This document shows, piece by piece, positions 1-12,563 of a stretch of 57,634 bases of DNA. This DNA comes from Phallus indusiatus. Its lineage: Eukaryota; Basidiomycota; Agaricomycetes; Phallales; Phallaceae. The translations under genes were made by a program, and so were the position numbers. Location: contig JAQFWX010000192.1 of the NCBI GenBank assembly GCA_027605045.1, positions 1 through 57,634 on the forward strand, read 5' to 3'. How positions within the stretch are numbered: the first letter of the stretch is position 1; the number at the start of each line of letters is the position of its first letter. The notes beneath the pieces are model-generated. The model was not told the DNA's origin and did no database searches. It worked only from the letters and a program-made list of their open reading frames with translations.

Positions 1-1814
1 GGAATTCTCTTAAACAGGTAACGCGAACCGGTCTTTAAGCCTGAGGCAGATACAAATTTAAGCATCGTAGAGAATCTTTTCTGAGAGCCCGGAAGATACA
101 TATTGACGCTGTGTCCCTATCTCCACTGGCAGAAGTTCTTTTATGTTGCCTATCTATTCTTCTATGTCAAATCATAAATATAGAGTCCCTGAAAAGGAAA
201 AAAACTTTGTTAAGAGTCCCGAATCTATGCTGATATCTCAAAGAAAATAAAAATATAATACGGGATATACTTTATATAATCAGCGATTATGTATTTGATT
301 AGATGCACAAAATAAAAAGATTATTATCTTGCCTTGCTACTATTTTACTGAGATACGCAGGGTTTATTAACATTAACGAAATTGATGGCTATATCGGTCA
401 AATGTTTCTTAGCCGGCACAGGCAATGTGATAGTTGGCTCGTGATAAGAATGTCTCTAGTTCCCGACGATAGGGTGACGGCTGTTAGAAAACAAGAAATT
501 TTGATCGAACAGTCATGAGACCATTTGTAAAATTAAAAACAGCTCAGTGGTCTGTGCTTTGGGGTTGATGTCTTCCTTCCGATTCAATGACATCTAAGCA
601 GGCCACCTTGGTTCATGGCAATTTTACGAAATATATATATTTAGGGGACATCACGGTTGAAAAATCCAAATGATCACGAGAGAATTCTTCTGCGTCCTGC
701 CCATGCATCTTCAGCAAGTTTAATTAATACTAAGTTGTAGTTAAAAATACCTTCTCTTCTTCTTTTTGCTTGTCTTTTTTTAATCCCACTGATTTGATCT
801 ACAGAAGCACTGAAAGAAAGACAAATTTCTCATAATAAGGAGTGCCTTCCCATGTGCATACGTGACTTGTATCGCTTATCTCCCGAGCCTAATATTTATC
901 GGAAATGGCAATGAATATCAAGTCACTTCTTCTTCGAGTTAATGCTTCCTTTATCAAAACAAACAGAATTAACGCCTTCGAAGTTTTAAAAGAGGTAGCT
1001 TTAAGGGAAAAGAGCCGGTCTCGCCGTGAGTGGCACATGCAGCGTCTGATCATGGTACATTACATCAACTGAAGGAGCCGATGAAGAGGAAGGTAAATAC
1101 GTGAAAAAGACGAAGAGATGGAATTGTAGTGTGAGATATTCCGGAAGACAACGGAGCAAGAACACAGTGAGATAAAAGTGAGATAGCGATTTATTTCGAT
1201 CGCGGAACTCTACCCCCACACCTCGATCCTTCTCTTATCTTCACCTTCTGTAAGTGTTATATACTTCCCGTAAAACTTCGCATGCGATAAAAAAATAAAA
1301 TAAAAAGGAGAAGTAATGGATTCTGGAAGACAGCAAGGGACTCAAACCGCCGTTTCAAAACGAGCAATCTGGAAGCGTTGCTTGTGACAGCACGAAATGC
1401 GCCAGAGTGTTGTCTATCGTTCGTAATAGCAATTGTTGAAGACGACTAACTGAGATCAACACCGTGGTTGAAAAGAAGGAATATTTGATAACGGGTGGTT
1501 TGAAACCCAATACCTAGCTTACACAAGAAGGAAACATAATCAAGGAAACACGAGTCTGGACAATACTAACGAGGTGATTCGTAAGAAAAACAAACACAGC
1601 TAGCACGCGACTAGCCTGACTGTTACGTATGATTGCTAACTCCCACGCCGAACTGGGCCGCGCTCAGTGCGACTCCTTCGCACTCCTTCGTCCGCAATTA
1701 CTCAAATACTTCTTAGTTTAGATTATTTTTTTTGTTGCAATTAGCCTAAGGCCTTCTTTGAAACGCTGAGGAATGATAAGTGCACGTTACATAATATAAT
1801 GAACGCCCAAAACA
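1..1814. other. Gene-free leader of the window
   Basis: No convincing coding region on either strand. The open frames here are short, have no recognisable motif and no splice-compatible partners. The sequence is moderately AT-rich with several A/T runs and could be the downstream region of a gene lying outside the window. Nothing specific was recognised. Confidence 0.6.
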
Positions 1815-2715
1815 AAGTTGCATGCCATAATAACGTCCCACGACCTTCCGTAACGGTCCCGTGACAGTCCTTAACGTCCCGCGCGAGTCTGATTTCTGCC
1901 GAAGTTGTCCTCCACCGTCCCAACTTTCAATTCCTCTTCATCTACTGATGCGATTTTCAAAGTCGAAAGACAAAAAAGTTTTTATTTATTAGTTTAAATA
2001 AGATAAAATTATTTTCAAGTTATAATAATAGAACATGACGGAATGGTGCCCTCAAAACATCGATGACGCGTCTCAGTTTTTCGGCGTCTATGAATAGGGA
2101 CTTCGTGAATTTCAGCAAGTTCTGGTGTGTTTTGGCGATCTCGCTTAAGTTCAGATAGGCGCTCACTGTAAGACTCCAGCCGAGAAGGCCGCTCGTCTGG
2201 ATTTTGCATGGAACACTACATATTAATGCACAGTAACACTGTTTTTTGATATGTACTTTGTTCATATATTATGAAGAGAATCATTATGAAAAGAATATAT
2301 TAATAAAATTCGGAGCCAGGAGTACTCTGTGTTATTCTGTTGTGAAATGAGCAAGAAATAAATGATAGTTTGAATTTACATTATATACATGGGAAAATGC
2401 GCGATTGAAGCTTTCTATATAATTTTCCAAAATTCTCCTTACTTATAGCTATTCAATCATCAAAAATCTATCCAAATCTATCAAGGAAATGCTGAGATAT
2501 TGAAAGTTGGGACAGAAATGGTTGGACACATATGACGAATATTGTTCAGGGAAGTGACGGGAATGGTTCGGGGAATTGAGACCGTAATAGTTGAATTCAG
2601 GGACAGACGCGGCTGAAGGGCGCGACTGTTACGACTGTCACAGGACCGTTACGGACAGTCGTGGGACCGTTACGGAAAGTCGTGGGACACTATTATAATT
2701 TGCAACAAAGTTTGA
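1815..2715. mobile_element. Degenerate non-autonomous DNA element with long terminal inverted repeats
   Basis: The left arm (about 1815-1880) contains GTTGCA...ATAATA...GTCCCACGAC..TTCCGTAACGGTCCC. The same string appears as its reverse complement at about 2640-2708. Further inside, CCCAACTTTCAAT at 1919-1931 is matched by ATTGAAAGTTGGG at 2499-2511, so the arms extend for over 100 bp with divergence. The ~900 bp interior has no transposase; its longest open frames (minus strand, 60-81 codons) match nothing known to me. This is the structure of a MITE-like or deletion-derivative DNA transposon. Exact ends and a target-site duplication could not be fixed by eye. Confidence 0.6.
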
Positions 2716-2812
2716 CGCACGTTCATGATCTTGGTGTGCCTAGCATGGGAAAAACCTTGGCAAGGTCCCTCGAACTCTTCCTTGTTCTTCGCTCTTCGCC
2801 TCAGTTCCAATC

Positions 2813-4888
2813 ATGTCCACAGTCGTGCATGAAGTTTCTGCTCCCCAAGCATCGCTAGCTGCTCGTTGCGCCGAAGTGCTACGGTTCTATGGTCCATTAG
2901 GTTTTGTTGCTTTCGGAGGACCTTCGGCGAATATAGTTCTCCTGCGAAAAGTGAGCTTTATAACTATACACTCTCCAGTGTCTGACCGTAATCCCTTCTC
3001 TTTACTCGAAAGATGTTTGTGAAGGACGAAAAATGGTTGGACGACAAAACGTTCACTGACTTGTTAGCACTATCGAGTGCATTACCCGGTCCCAGCTTTT
3101 CGCAGGTTTGTGTTGCATCCAATTATCCATTTCATTCAACTAGTGCTGTTTGTCCTCATCAGTCATTCTAGCTCGCATTCTCTATATCGCTTTTACGTGG
3201 AGGAATTATTCCCGGATTATTGTCTTTCGTACTCCTAACGTAAGTCACCTATGTTACAGTTACCAAACCTTTCTCAAATAATAATGATCAGGGCTCCTGG
3301 AGCTTTCGCTATGTTCGGGTTTGGATTTGGTGTCAAACATATCTCCAATACTCTTCCTGACGTAGTCTTTGCCCTATTCTCCGGGCTGAACGCCGCTGCA
3401 GTAGGCCTAATCGCTCTAGCGGGCTATAACCTTTCCACCAAAGTCATAACGGATCCTATCACCCGCCTCGAAGTTTTCATCAGCGCCGCATTTGCAACTT
3501 GCTTTGATGCTCAGTGGCTTTACCCTGTCTTGATGGCCGCTGGTGGACTAGTCACACTTTTATGGGATTGGTCGACGCCGATACGTAGTCGGCTAGAAGC
3601 CAAGATAACGAAAAGCTGGTGCCAATTAAAGAGGAGTAAACGTCGGGGTAAAAAAGACGATGTAGTTGGAAATCAATGCAGAGACAGAGATGTTGAAAAA
3701 GGAGCGGTCATTAGTTCTAATTCCGTACACGATGTAAATACTACTACTTCCGAAATAATAAACAATGCCCCCGTTCTTGAGCCAATGGACCCCGCGGGTC
3801 CAATCCAGCTCGTGCAGCAGGTGGATTCAATCGATGTAATCAAAACATCATTGGATTCCCCAGCAGGAGCAGGAGACCGTGCCTTAGGTCCCGCTTCCAA
3901 GCACGAGCTGTCTCCTTACTTCACGTTAAGCATTGGAAAAGGATTGCTCATGTACGTTGCTTTTCTTCGTTCCTGCCACATTGATTATTGTCAGTGGATA
4001 CTTAAATCATCATTTGCACTCAGATCAGGTTCGTACGTCGCCTTTCTGGTGATCGTTATCATTTTGCGGGCGACTGTAACTCGTGCGAGGGCGTTTGATT
4101 TCTTCGTACGGATTATGCTAGCTGGAACTATAATTTTCGTAAGTCCAAAGTACTAACTAGTACTAATAAATAAAGCCTATATATATCCATATGTTTGAAC
4201 AGGGCGGCGGTCCGGTTGTTATTCCGCTTTTGCGTTCCTATGTCGTAGACCCGGGCTGGTGCGTTAGTTAATAAAGTCCTATTTTTGAATATGACGTTCA
4301 TTGCTCATTTCATTCAGGGTCAGTTCCCGTAATTTCATCCTAGGGTTTGCTCTTATACAAGCCCTGCCTGGTCCCCAATTTAACTTTGCAATATACCTCG
4401 GTGTTCTCGCTCTTCCTCATCAGCCTGTTGTAGGCGGGATACTTGGCTGTATAGCTATATTCACCCCTGGCATAGTCCTAAAGATTGGTCTACTTCCTTT
4501 CTACAGCAAATGGCGATATAATAAGGTTGTGAAGAGTGTTCTTAGAGGGTTGAATGCCACTGCCATTGGACTTGTAAGCGGTTAATTCTTAATAGTACTA
4601 CCAAACATATAATGATAAAATCCCGGTCCATTTTTCATTCTCGCACAGATATTTGCAGCCACATACCGTCTCCTTCAAGTCGGATTTATCATGTCGGGTG
4701 ACCAACCTGACGCACCAGCTATCAGCTCTTCTCTATTTCAAAATGGGTGGTGGGTTGTTGTAACAGCTGGGGCGTTCGTCGGGTGCGAGTGGTTTAAAGT
4801 ACCTGCTCCGTTCGCTATACTTGGGAGCTGTCGCTGGCATTGCTTGGTGGGGAGTTACGCAGCGTTAATTACGAAATGTTTTATGTAG
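2813..4888 (+). CDS. Chromate-type anion transporter (CHR family)
   Basis: Integral membrane protein of the CHR family, which in bacteria and fungi exports chromate or related oxyanions. It shows the family's duplicated layout. The N-terminal CHR half starts with RFYGPLGFVAFGGP and carries ALPGPSFSQ across the second exon. The second half begins around 4318 with QALPGPQFNFAIYLG, the conserved ALPGP signature. A hydrophilic charged linker (about 3590-3910) separates the halves. Reconstructed exons are 2813-2950, 3013-3105, 3172-3239, 3292-3952, 4024 to about 4139, 4203 to about 4256, about 4317-4572 and one from about 4649; all junctions keep frame with GT-AG introns. At the C terminus the frame reads GSCRWHCLVG, while one base over the same DNA reads GAVAGIAWWGVTQR-stop (stop at 4866-4868), which is what the family ends with. 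A single lost G near 4830 would explain this. Substrate is inferred from family only. Confidence 0.85.
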
Positions 4889-5230
4889 ACTTTTCCGTCA
4901 AATTGTCAACGTATGAGTAGCTTAGTGCTCCTGCCATTGTCGCAGTTCCGACACCAAGTCCGAGTCCGAGTCCACACACCCGACACTTCGGAACTGCAGC
5001 TGACTGCAGCTCCAAGTCACGCGCATCACGTGTCTGGGAATAAATGAGACAAGCGACGAGCGTCTAAAGCACCCCTGCCGCTTTCCACCCTAATATTATG
5101 CCCCCATGACTTCTTCCACAAGTCACAGTCAATGTCGCACCAAGTATAAATAATGAAGGGCCCGGTTGTACAAAGTGGCTCGATAATAATAAATTGACCA
5201 CTAACACCTATACTCTTAACCCCCTCTTCA
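4889..5230. other. Intergenic region upstream of LEU1
   Basis: A 342 bp gap between the transporter and the isopropylmalate dehydratase gene. It contains three direct copies of GAGTCC/AGTCCG at about 4955-4972 and the TATA element listed separately. No clear Leu3-type CCGG-N4-CCGG site was found. Confidence 0.5.
5145..5152 (+). promoter_or_regulatory. TATA box for LEU1
   Basis: TATAAATA lies 79 bp upstream of the ATG at 5231, a normal distance for a fungal core promoter. Assignment is by sequence and position only. Confidence 0.45.
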
Positions 5231-8107
5231 TGCCTGCTCCGAATCCCAAACCCCGTACTTTGTACGATAAAATATGGGACGACCATGTCGTGTGCGTTAA
5301 ATCTCTACCTTTTACATAGAATGCTGATTCTACTCCTCCTCTCAGGGTCCAACAAGATGATGGAAGTTCTCTTTTGTATGTCGATAGGTGTGTGCTGAAA
5401 TCTAAATCCAACATATTTCGTACTCAATCAGATGATATGACTTTAGGCATTTAGTCCACGAAGTCAGCAGTCCGCAAGCCTTTGAAGGACTGTACGTAAA
5501 ACCTTTCTCGCTATTCTTTTTATGAGGACAACATTGATCGTGCGATCATCTCAGTCGAAATGCTGGACGTCCAGTTCGCAGAACCGATTGTACCATAGCC
5601 ACGGTTGATCACAATATTCCGTACGTCAAAATCATTCCCATTCGCAGTTGATCCATCTGTTTAGAAAACATTCAAATTCAAAATATCTAGAACAATTTCT
5701 CGTAAAAATTTTACGACAATCCAGAATTTTGTGGATGAGCCCGAGTCTAAGCTTCAATGTATCACTCTTGAAGACAACGTGAAGGAATTCGGGGTTACAT
5801 ACTTTGGCCTGAGCGACCGAAGACAAGGTATTTATATTAGTGAGAAATAAACACACAGAGTTGATGTAATATTCGCCAGGCATCGTTCATATCATCGGTC
5901 CTGAGCAAGGGTTCACGGTAATATGTCGACAAGTATTCATCCTGAACACCTCATTGATTAACTTGTCCTTAGTTGCCGGGGATCACATGTGTTTGCGGCG
6001 ACTCCCACACGTCTAGTACGTATTTTGGAATCTCACAATTCGTCGTTTTTTTTTAACTTTGAGACAACTCCTTGAAGCACATGGCGCTTTTGGTGCCCTT
6101 GCTTTTGGTATTGGAACCTCCGAGGTTGAGCACGTTATGGCTACTCAGACCATCCTGCAACGCAAGGGCAAAAACATGCGCATTACAGTTAACGGAAAGC
6201 TCGCTGACGGAGTTAGTTCAAAAGATGTTATCTTGCATATTATCGGTGTTATCGGCACCGCTGGCGGTACTGGCTGCGTCATTGAATATGCTGGAGACGT
6301 CTTCCGCGGTTTCAGCATGGAAGCCCGTATGAGCGTATGGTGTGTTTGTTCTGCTGTTGTTCGTTCATGTAGAATCTGACATCTTCGCATTTAGTAATAT
6401 GAGTATTGAGGCCGGTGCACGGGCAGGCATGATCGCTCCCGATGATGTCACTTTCGATTATCTCAGGGGTCGTCCCCTTGCTCCGCCTGTAGGTGAAGCT
6501 TGGGATCGGGCCATCGAATACTGGCGAACGTTGAAAACCGACGAAGGCGCAAAGTTCGATATCGAAGTCAACATCAAGGCGGAAGACATTGCACCTACCG
6601 TTTCATGGGGTACATCCCCACAAGATGTCGTCCCCATCACCGGTGTTGTCCCAGATCCGAGTAACATTGCAGACGCTACCAAACGCGCATCCATGGAACG
6701 TTCTCTCAAATACATGGGCCTGAAACCCGGAACCAAGATGGAAGATATCAGTGTCGACAAAGTATTTCTAGGATCCTGTACGAATGGACGAATTGAAGAC
6801 TTGAGGACGGCTGCTAAAGTGGTTTTGGCTGCCGGTCCAGATGCTAAAGTAGCTGAAGGCGTCATTGCGATGGTCGTTCCTGGTTCAACGCTTGTGAAGC
6901 ATCAAGCTGAAGCAGAAGGGCTTGCGGCTATTTTTATTCGTGCGGGTTGGGATTGGCGTGAGGCCGGTTGCTCAATGTGTCTGGGTATGAATCCAGATCA
7001 GCTCTCTCCGCAAGAGGTTAGCCGTTTCACTATCATAAAGAAAATAATAATAAATTTAACAACTTCAATAGCGCTGCGCCAGTACATCTAACAGAAACTT
7101 CGAGGGACGTCAAGGCGCGGGGGGGAGAACGCATCTCATGAGTCCTGCCATGGCGGCGGCCACAGCGATGACCGGCAAACTGACCGACGTTCGCAAATTT
7201 ACCAGCGGCAAAGATACCACCTACTCCAGCGGTGGAACCCCGTTGAAAACCATCAATCAATTGGATCTTCTTACAGACAAGATTTTTCCACCCCCTGCTC
7301 CAGAGGGATGGAAGGGATCCGCGGATGCTTTACCACAAACAGGTGGTGCGGGGAGTGACGCTAGCGAGCGTTCGTTCACTGTCGTAAAAGGAATCGCAGC
7401 ACCTCTGGACATGGAAAACGTGGATACAGACATGATCATCCCTAAGCAATTTTTGAAGACAATAAAGAGGACGGGTTTGAAAGATGCCTTGTTTTATGCT
7501 CTCCGAAGGGATCCGGCTACTGGAGCTCCAACTGACTTTATTCTGAATCGGGAACCATACAATAGAGCTCGCATTCTAGTTTGCACAGGCGCCAACTTTG
7601 GATGCGGCTCTAGTCGCGAACATGCTCCTTGGAGCTTGTAAGTACTTTAATTTGGACAGCCTCTCTTTTTCCCCTTCTTCTCTCGTTTATGATGGCCTTT
7701 TTAGGAAGGACTTTGGCATCCGTTGCATTATTGCTCAGAGCTTTGCCGAAATATTCAAATCAAACACTATGCAAAACGGGATGCTACCGTGTGTTTTGAC
7801 TCGTGAGGAATGCCGTGTTCTTTATGAAGACGCCGTAGCCGGCAAAGAAATTGAGGTCGATCTCGAGAAGGAAGAAGTTCGTCGTGAAAACGGTGAAATC
7901 ATGAAATTCACAGCAGATCCCTTCCGTCGCCATTGCTTGTTGAACGGATTGGATGACATTGCTTTGACTTTGCAGAAAAGACAGGAAATCGAAGCGTTTG
8001 AAAAGATGCGCAGTGAGACGTGGCCTTGGTTGGACGGGTTTGCTCATGTCAAAGGCGGGGCGGTTAAAGTTGCGGGCGCAACGAGCGAGAAGAAACTAGA
8101 TTGGTAA
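5231..8107 (+). CDS. LEU1: 3-isopropylmalate dehydratase (alpha-isopropylmalate isomerase)
   Basis: Catalyses 2-isopropylmalate to 3-isopropylmalate in leucine synthesis. It is the fungal single-chain form: a LeuC-like aconitase core followed by a LeuD-like swivel domain. The N terminus at 5231 ([20 protein letters not shown]) is the typical start. Small exons carry [29 protein letters not shown] and [10 protein letters not shown]. The iron-sulfur cysteines are in [13 protein letters not shown] (near 6770) and [11 protein letters not shown] (near 6970). The LeuD part has [15 protein letters not shown] (near 7590) and [18 protein letters not shown] (near 7725). I count at least ten short introns, among them 5292-5345, one ending at 6077 before CAT-GGC-GCT, one after SPQE at about 7018-7070 and one inside the LeuD domain at about 7639-7706. 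All joins keep frame, so this gene looks intact. Stop TAA at 8105-8107. Confidence 0.93.
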
Positions 8108-8531
8108 AATTGTACAACGCTCAATATGGTGTAAGTAATGGTTTAAATACAGAGTCAAATAGTTATATTACGTGAACGTCATTTACTTTTGCGATAAGGC
8201 ATTAATTTTGCTCGCGATGAGCAGGAGAGGCGCTTATTAATTTTGAAGCACCGCCGCCCCAAAAGCTTACTCTTATTTTCTCAAGCCAGGCTGTATGTAG
8301 CTTAGTTCGCCTGGGAACTGAATCATAAAATAGTACAATACTAATACTCAACCAACGATAGTGCATCCAACGAAGGAGACAGCACATAACTTAAACAGAA
8401 CTTTGATAACCAACTTGATAGCCAATCACTATAGATTATGTAAAATGTAAGGCCATGGACGTATATATAAAACAAAGAGTGACGCGTCCAACCAAACAAG
8501 GTCCAACCCCTGTCTTGTCGGAGAGCACGCC
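8108..8531. other. Intergenic region between LEU1 and the aminopeptidase gene
   Basis: A 424 bp spacer with no coding signal. TATATAAA at 8464-8471 lies about 61 bp upstream of the next start codon and is the likely core promoter of the aminopeptidase gene. Confidence 0.5.
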
Positions 8532-10546
8532 ATGCTTTTGTTGCTGACAGCGTTATCACTTGGACTGGCATCAGCCCAACAACAGCAATCTCTTCTCGCT
8601 ATCTCTAGCAGCCCAATCACCAGCCTCTCTTGCATCGATTATCTCGGTCCTTACGGCCCAGACGGCGACACATACCATCTTTATCGCGCCGAGCGTGATT
8701 GTCTCTCATTGAATGCATCGTTCGGGGAAGACACATCCATCGTGCCATTACCTGAAGACAGAGTGCTGATTTATGTTCAAGAAGCCGGAGTTGATGCAAG
8801 CTTACGTACCGACAACGAGCTATCATTTTCATCATTCGTAGACAGTATCACAGCTTTCCCACAAGCACAAACCACGTTTTCCACGCTCAAGAATTTTGAT
8901 GTTGCTCACAGTACAAAGACTTCTGCTCTGCTCGTCGTCTCTCCTCAAGTAGCAGATCAAATTGACACCTACCTTCCCCGATTCGTGGTGCCTATCCGCG
9001 TTCAAACGAATTCCGAATTCATTCCTGTACCAGACACTTCGCGTAGGCGGGTTCTCAAGTGGTTGGACAACGTCTCCTATAAGCCTGAAATCGATAAATT
9101 AGTGGACTCCATTTCGGCAAGAACCTTTCTTTTTTTTCCTCGTCGACAAATGAGCTAAAGTTTCCGAAAGATTGATTATATACAACCAAGACTTGAATAT
9201 CTGACTGGAGAATCCTCAAAGTCTAATATTCAGACTCGCTATGCAACATCAAAGGATGCAAGAGACGCCGCACGGTGGCTCAAGACCCAATTTGAAGAGA
9301 ACGGTGCCGAATGCGAATTGCACGTTTTCCGTCCCAATTACTCACCAAATGTTATATGGTATTGTTTATCATTATTTCCCCCGTGCTCGTCATGATACAT
9401 GATACTGACCTCTATCAAAGTCGGTATGCGGCTGTTACTCCGGAACCAGAGGGTATCCTGTAAGTCGACTCTTGTTGCCTATATCATCTTCTTCGCCTAT
9501 TGAAACAACGGATATAGTATTCTGGGTGCCCATTATGACTCGAGGGCTGGTCCAATGGTGCCTTAGTAAGTTTATTAATTTATTATGCTTGTATATCAAA
9601 CAACTTAAGCGTCACCCCATTGATATTATAATTAAGCGTTCGTGCTCCAGGTGCCAATGATGACGGTTCAGGAATATCCTCCTTCTTGGAATTTCCGATG
9701 TCATTAAGAGACATAATTTAACATTTTCAAACAATATTGAAATTGTGGCTTTTTCGGGCGAAGAACAAGGTCTTGTTGGGAGTTCATTTTATGCCTGTAA
9801 TACTTTCATGCAGAGGGTGCCGTTATTATTCATTTCTAATTGTCTGATATTCAAGCACGATTGCGGAAAGAAAACGCCAACGTTCTTCTTATGATCCAGG
9901 CCGATATGATAGGTTATCGCAGGAAGGATGAGGGCAGACAAATAGCTTTCCCGGGAAGGTGAATATTATCATTCTACTCTGTAAAAACCGAAAAATAACA
10001 AAAAATAGCTATGCCACCACTGAAGCATCGCTTTACCTTGCAAATTTAACGCATTTATACAGCAAAGACTTGGAGCAAGGTTATACTTTTGTACGTGATT
10101 ATTATTATTTTTTGTTGCGGCATATTATTTGTAACGTTGGTTTCCTGTCTTTTTGAATAGGCGTGTTGCTCGGATCATCAGGTTCGTGTGAGAGAAGGTT
10201 GTGAAAAAGCACAACCCAAACTTACTACTTTGGTCACAGTCATTCTATACCCAAGGAATAGCTTCAACACAGGTTTTCGAACGAATGGGGGGAATAGCAG
10301 ATCCCATGTATCACAATCAAGGTAAATTTCTACTACACACACCGATTGCTTACATTGGTGATCAAACGAATTCTACAGGCGATCTATCTCGAAGGGATGG
10401 ATATGATTTTGAACAGATTCGTGCAATTGCTAAAGTAACAGTACGTGTGTTTCTTGTCATTTCGCTCATATCTCAAATCATAATTTGCTTTTCTTTTTCG
10501 TAACCCATAGTTTTCTGCCATCCTTGATACCTCTTTGAGCTCTTAA
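8532..10546 (+). CDS. Secreted M28-family zinc aminopeptidase
   Basis: Extracellular exopeptidase of the M28 (leucine aminopeptidase-like) family. The first ~16 residues are a signal peptide (MLLLLTALSLGLASA), followed by a propeptide-like region. The catalytic part shows ILGAHYDSRAGP (metal His/Asp), RAPGANDDGSG (bridging Asp), AFSGEEQGLVGS (general base Glu and metal Glu), ADMIGYR (metal Asp) and SDHQ followed by FERMGGIADPMYHNQGD (final metal His). Introns are short; one at 9117-9170 is a probable GC-AG intron (GCAAG donor) that removes an in-frame stop. Another ends at AAG just before CGT-TCG-TGC near 9640. After GSGISS (about 9675) the frame must slip by one base to reach LGISDVIKRHN, a probable single-base deletion. 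Other motifs and the natural stop at 10544-10546 are intact. Confidence 0.86.
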
Positions 10547-11225
10547 ACGGATGTTGGCTTGTAAATCATACCGAAGACCTTAGAAAAAGGTCTTGCCTTT
10601 TTTTTAGTTTGGTTTGTTTTTTTGTACAAACGTACATTCTATGCCGCGATAAATGATCATTGATGCATGACGGTTGGAATGCTAAATTCACTTTCACATT
10701 TCGGTCTCACGCTGAACGCGTCCGAATTCACTGACAACCTTCCTTTTCTTTCGGAATATTTCACGCCGTGTCCTATGATCTGCTGTCAGGGGGCAGTTTT
10801 GTTTGATAAATTGAATGACTGGCGTGAGACAGCGTCTCAGAAAGACCGGACGGGCCCCTTGTTCGGAGGGAGAATAAAACTGGAAAGATGGGAATGTGTA
10901 TGTATTAGGTGCATTGTTCGATGATGGTCGGTGGCAAGAGAAGATGAGGCCCGGGCTCAGCAGGATGTTGGCCCTTGAGGCCGTGCCCGGCGAGTTCCTA
11001 GTCGATTGGTCCGATGCCACACTAAGACCGGTGCCTCTCTGTGTATCAATCAAGTAGTGGTCGGGGAGAACATGGCGTTGATAGCAATAGTCATCTATCT
11101 CAGCAATCAGCAAATCAGGAAGTTAGATAAAACCCTTTGTACTTGAGTGCGACAATATTGACAGTATAAATCGAGTGCACCTTTTACTTACTTCAAATTA
11201 TATCTTCTCATTGAGTTTGACAAAA
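10547..11225. other. Intergenic region before the tandem gene pair
   Basis: Open frames exist at 10667-10924 (+) and 10694-11113 (-) but overlap each other antisense and show no recognisable domain, signal peptide or splice partners. From about 11102 the sequence belongs to duplication unit 1. A gene cannot be excluded but is not supported. Confidence 0.45.
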
Positions 11226-12563
11226 ATGCCTACTACTCTCGTTGTCCCCTCCCCTATCCAAGTGTTTTTTTATTATGTCTTTCATATTATTTTCTAGGAC
11301 ATCCTGCTGATATACTTGCCCGACTTTGGTTAGCGCACGATCTTGCCCGGGAATACGGTGACGAAGACAATGCGAGGAAGGCCTGGTTGAATTTTGAAGA
11401 ATCCATCCGCGAGTCTTATAGAAATGTTGGTGTCTTGGTAAGTCCAAAGTTTCTAGGTGACACCTCTTGTTCTTGATTATACTGTTTCTGTGGATCAGGC
11501 TGGCCTCGTGGCTGCAACCACATCGCTATTCTTTTCTAATAGCACAGATATTGCAAATACGACTGTTTGGACCTTGTTTCTGGCTAGCATCACAACAGCG
11601 ATCCTCAGCGCTGCATCTTCATTTGGGTTGCTCTCTACTGTTCTTCCGGAATCTATAGCACTCGAGAAACGATGGGAAGAATCAAGACTTGGGTTTATAC
11701 TGAGTCTTGCTGCACCATCTGCGTGGCTCTCACTTTCACTATGGACATTCCAAGGTGCATTATTAGCTCTTGTTTGGATTACGGATAAAACCCCGGCCAA
11801 AATAGTGGTGACAACCTTGATCGGATTAAGACTGTTGCTCAAGGTTGTTACAGCAACTTCTGCGACTGGTTTCAGAAAATTCTGCCAGGGTCTTCTGGGA
11901 TGGAGATATGGAGCTGATCATCGAATGATTCGGCTTACTGCTGGTAAAGATTCAGATTATACAACGTTCATGGAGCTCTTACTGAACTGGGTGTTTGCAC
12001 ATTTCAGCCTCAATTAAGCTGAGAGAGATATATCTCGAAGAGTGCAACGCAATATCCGGCGGTGGATGTGCACGCTCAATAACTGTGACAGCAGCTGCCC
12101 CGTTTACTGAAATGTTTGCAAATTCAATTGCAATGCAGAATGCAACGATAGCTGCAGCATTCGAGGCCGAACGTACTCTCAGCGTCGCAAGTTCATTGGC
12201 ACGCACTGAGACTCAGACATCTGACGTGCAATCATCCTAACGAAACAAATTTTTTTAATTAAATCCTAGTGTACGCAGACAAGCTTCACAGCACTTTAAA
12301 CCTCACGTTCTGAAATTTCATCTAGGACGGAATAAAAACTCGCCCTGGACGAAAGGCTTAAAACTGGCGGCACGGATATAATAGTCATAGGAACGCTCGG
12401 ACCCTAAACTATTTTTCACCTTGGAGAATGTAGTATCGCTGTATAGCGTTTTCCTGTCTCTCTCTTTTTTTACTTTTCGGACATTGTATCTCATAGTAAA
12501 ATAGTTTCATCTATGTTTACAAAAAAAATCTTATGAAATTTATAGACGTTTGGCGGACGAAAA
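11102..12563 (+). repeat. Tandem segmental duplication, unit 1
   Basis: This unit and the one at 12893-14560 share a 5' flank (GGCAATCA/AGCAATCA...AAACCCTTT...GAGTGCGACA), a gene with three matching exons, and a 3' flank with the motif GTATCGCT(G/A)TATAGCGTTTTCC, then CGGACATTGTA and TTGGCGGACGAAA. Similarity is high over coding DNA and lower outside, indicating a moderately old head-to-tail duplication. Confidence 0.85.
11226..12240 (+). CDS. Unrecognised multi-pass membrane protein, paralogue 1
   Basis: I do not recognise the family. The start MPTTLVVPSPIQV is followed by a hydrophobic stretch (FFYYVFHIIF), a soluble segment with REYGDEDNARKAWLNFEESI, then after an intron at about 11436-11499 (GTAAGT...TGGATCAG) a larger part with at least three hydrophobic segments (AATTSLFF..., TLFLASITTAILSAASSFG, APSAWLSLSLWTFQGALLAL, VVTTLIGLRLLLKVV). 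A last intron (about 11990-12018) joins to a hydrophilic, Ala-rich tail ending FEAERTLSVASS. Compared with paralogue 2, this copy lacks one T in the run near 11292 (ATTATTTTC against ATTATTTTTC), which shifts the first exon out of frame. That may be a real mutation or a base-call error. An acidic/charged N-terminal part plus membrane helices suggests a membrane-anchored protein; function unknown. Confidence 0.65.

Noticed and set aside
10667..11113. Overlapping open frames on both strands
   Set aside because: No domain, no splice partners, and mutually antisense; likely chance.
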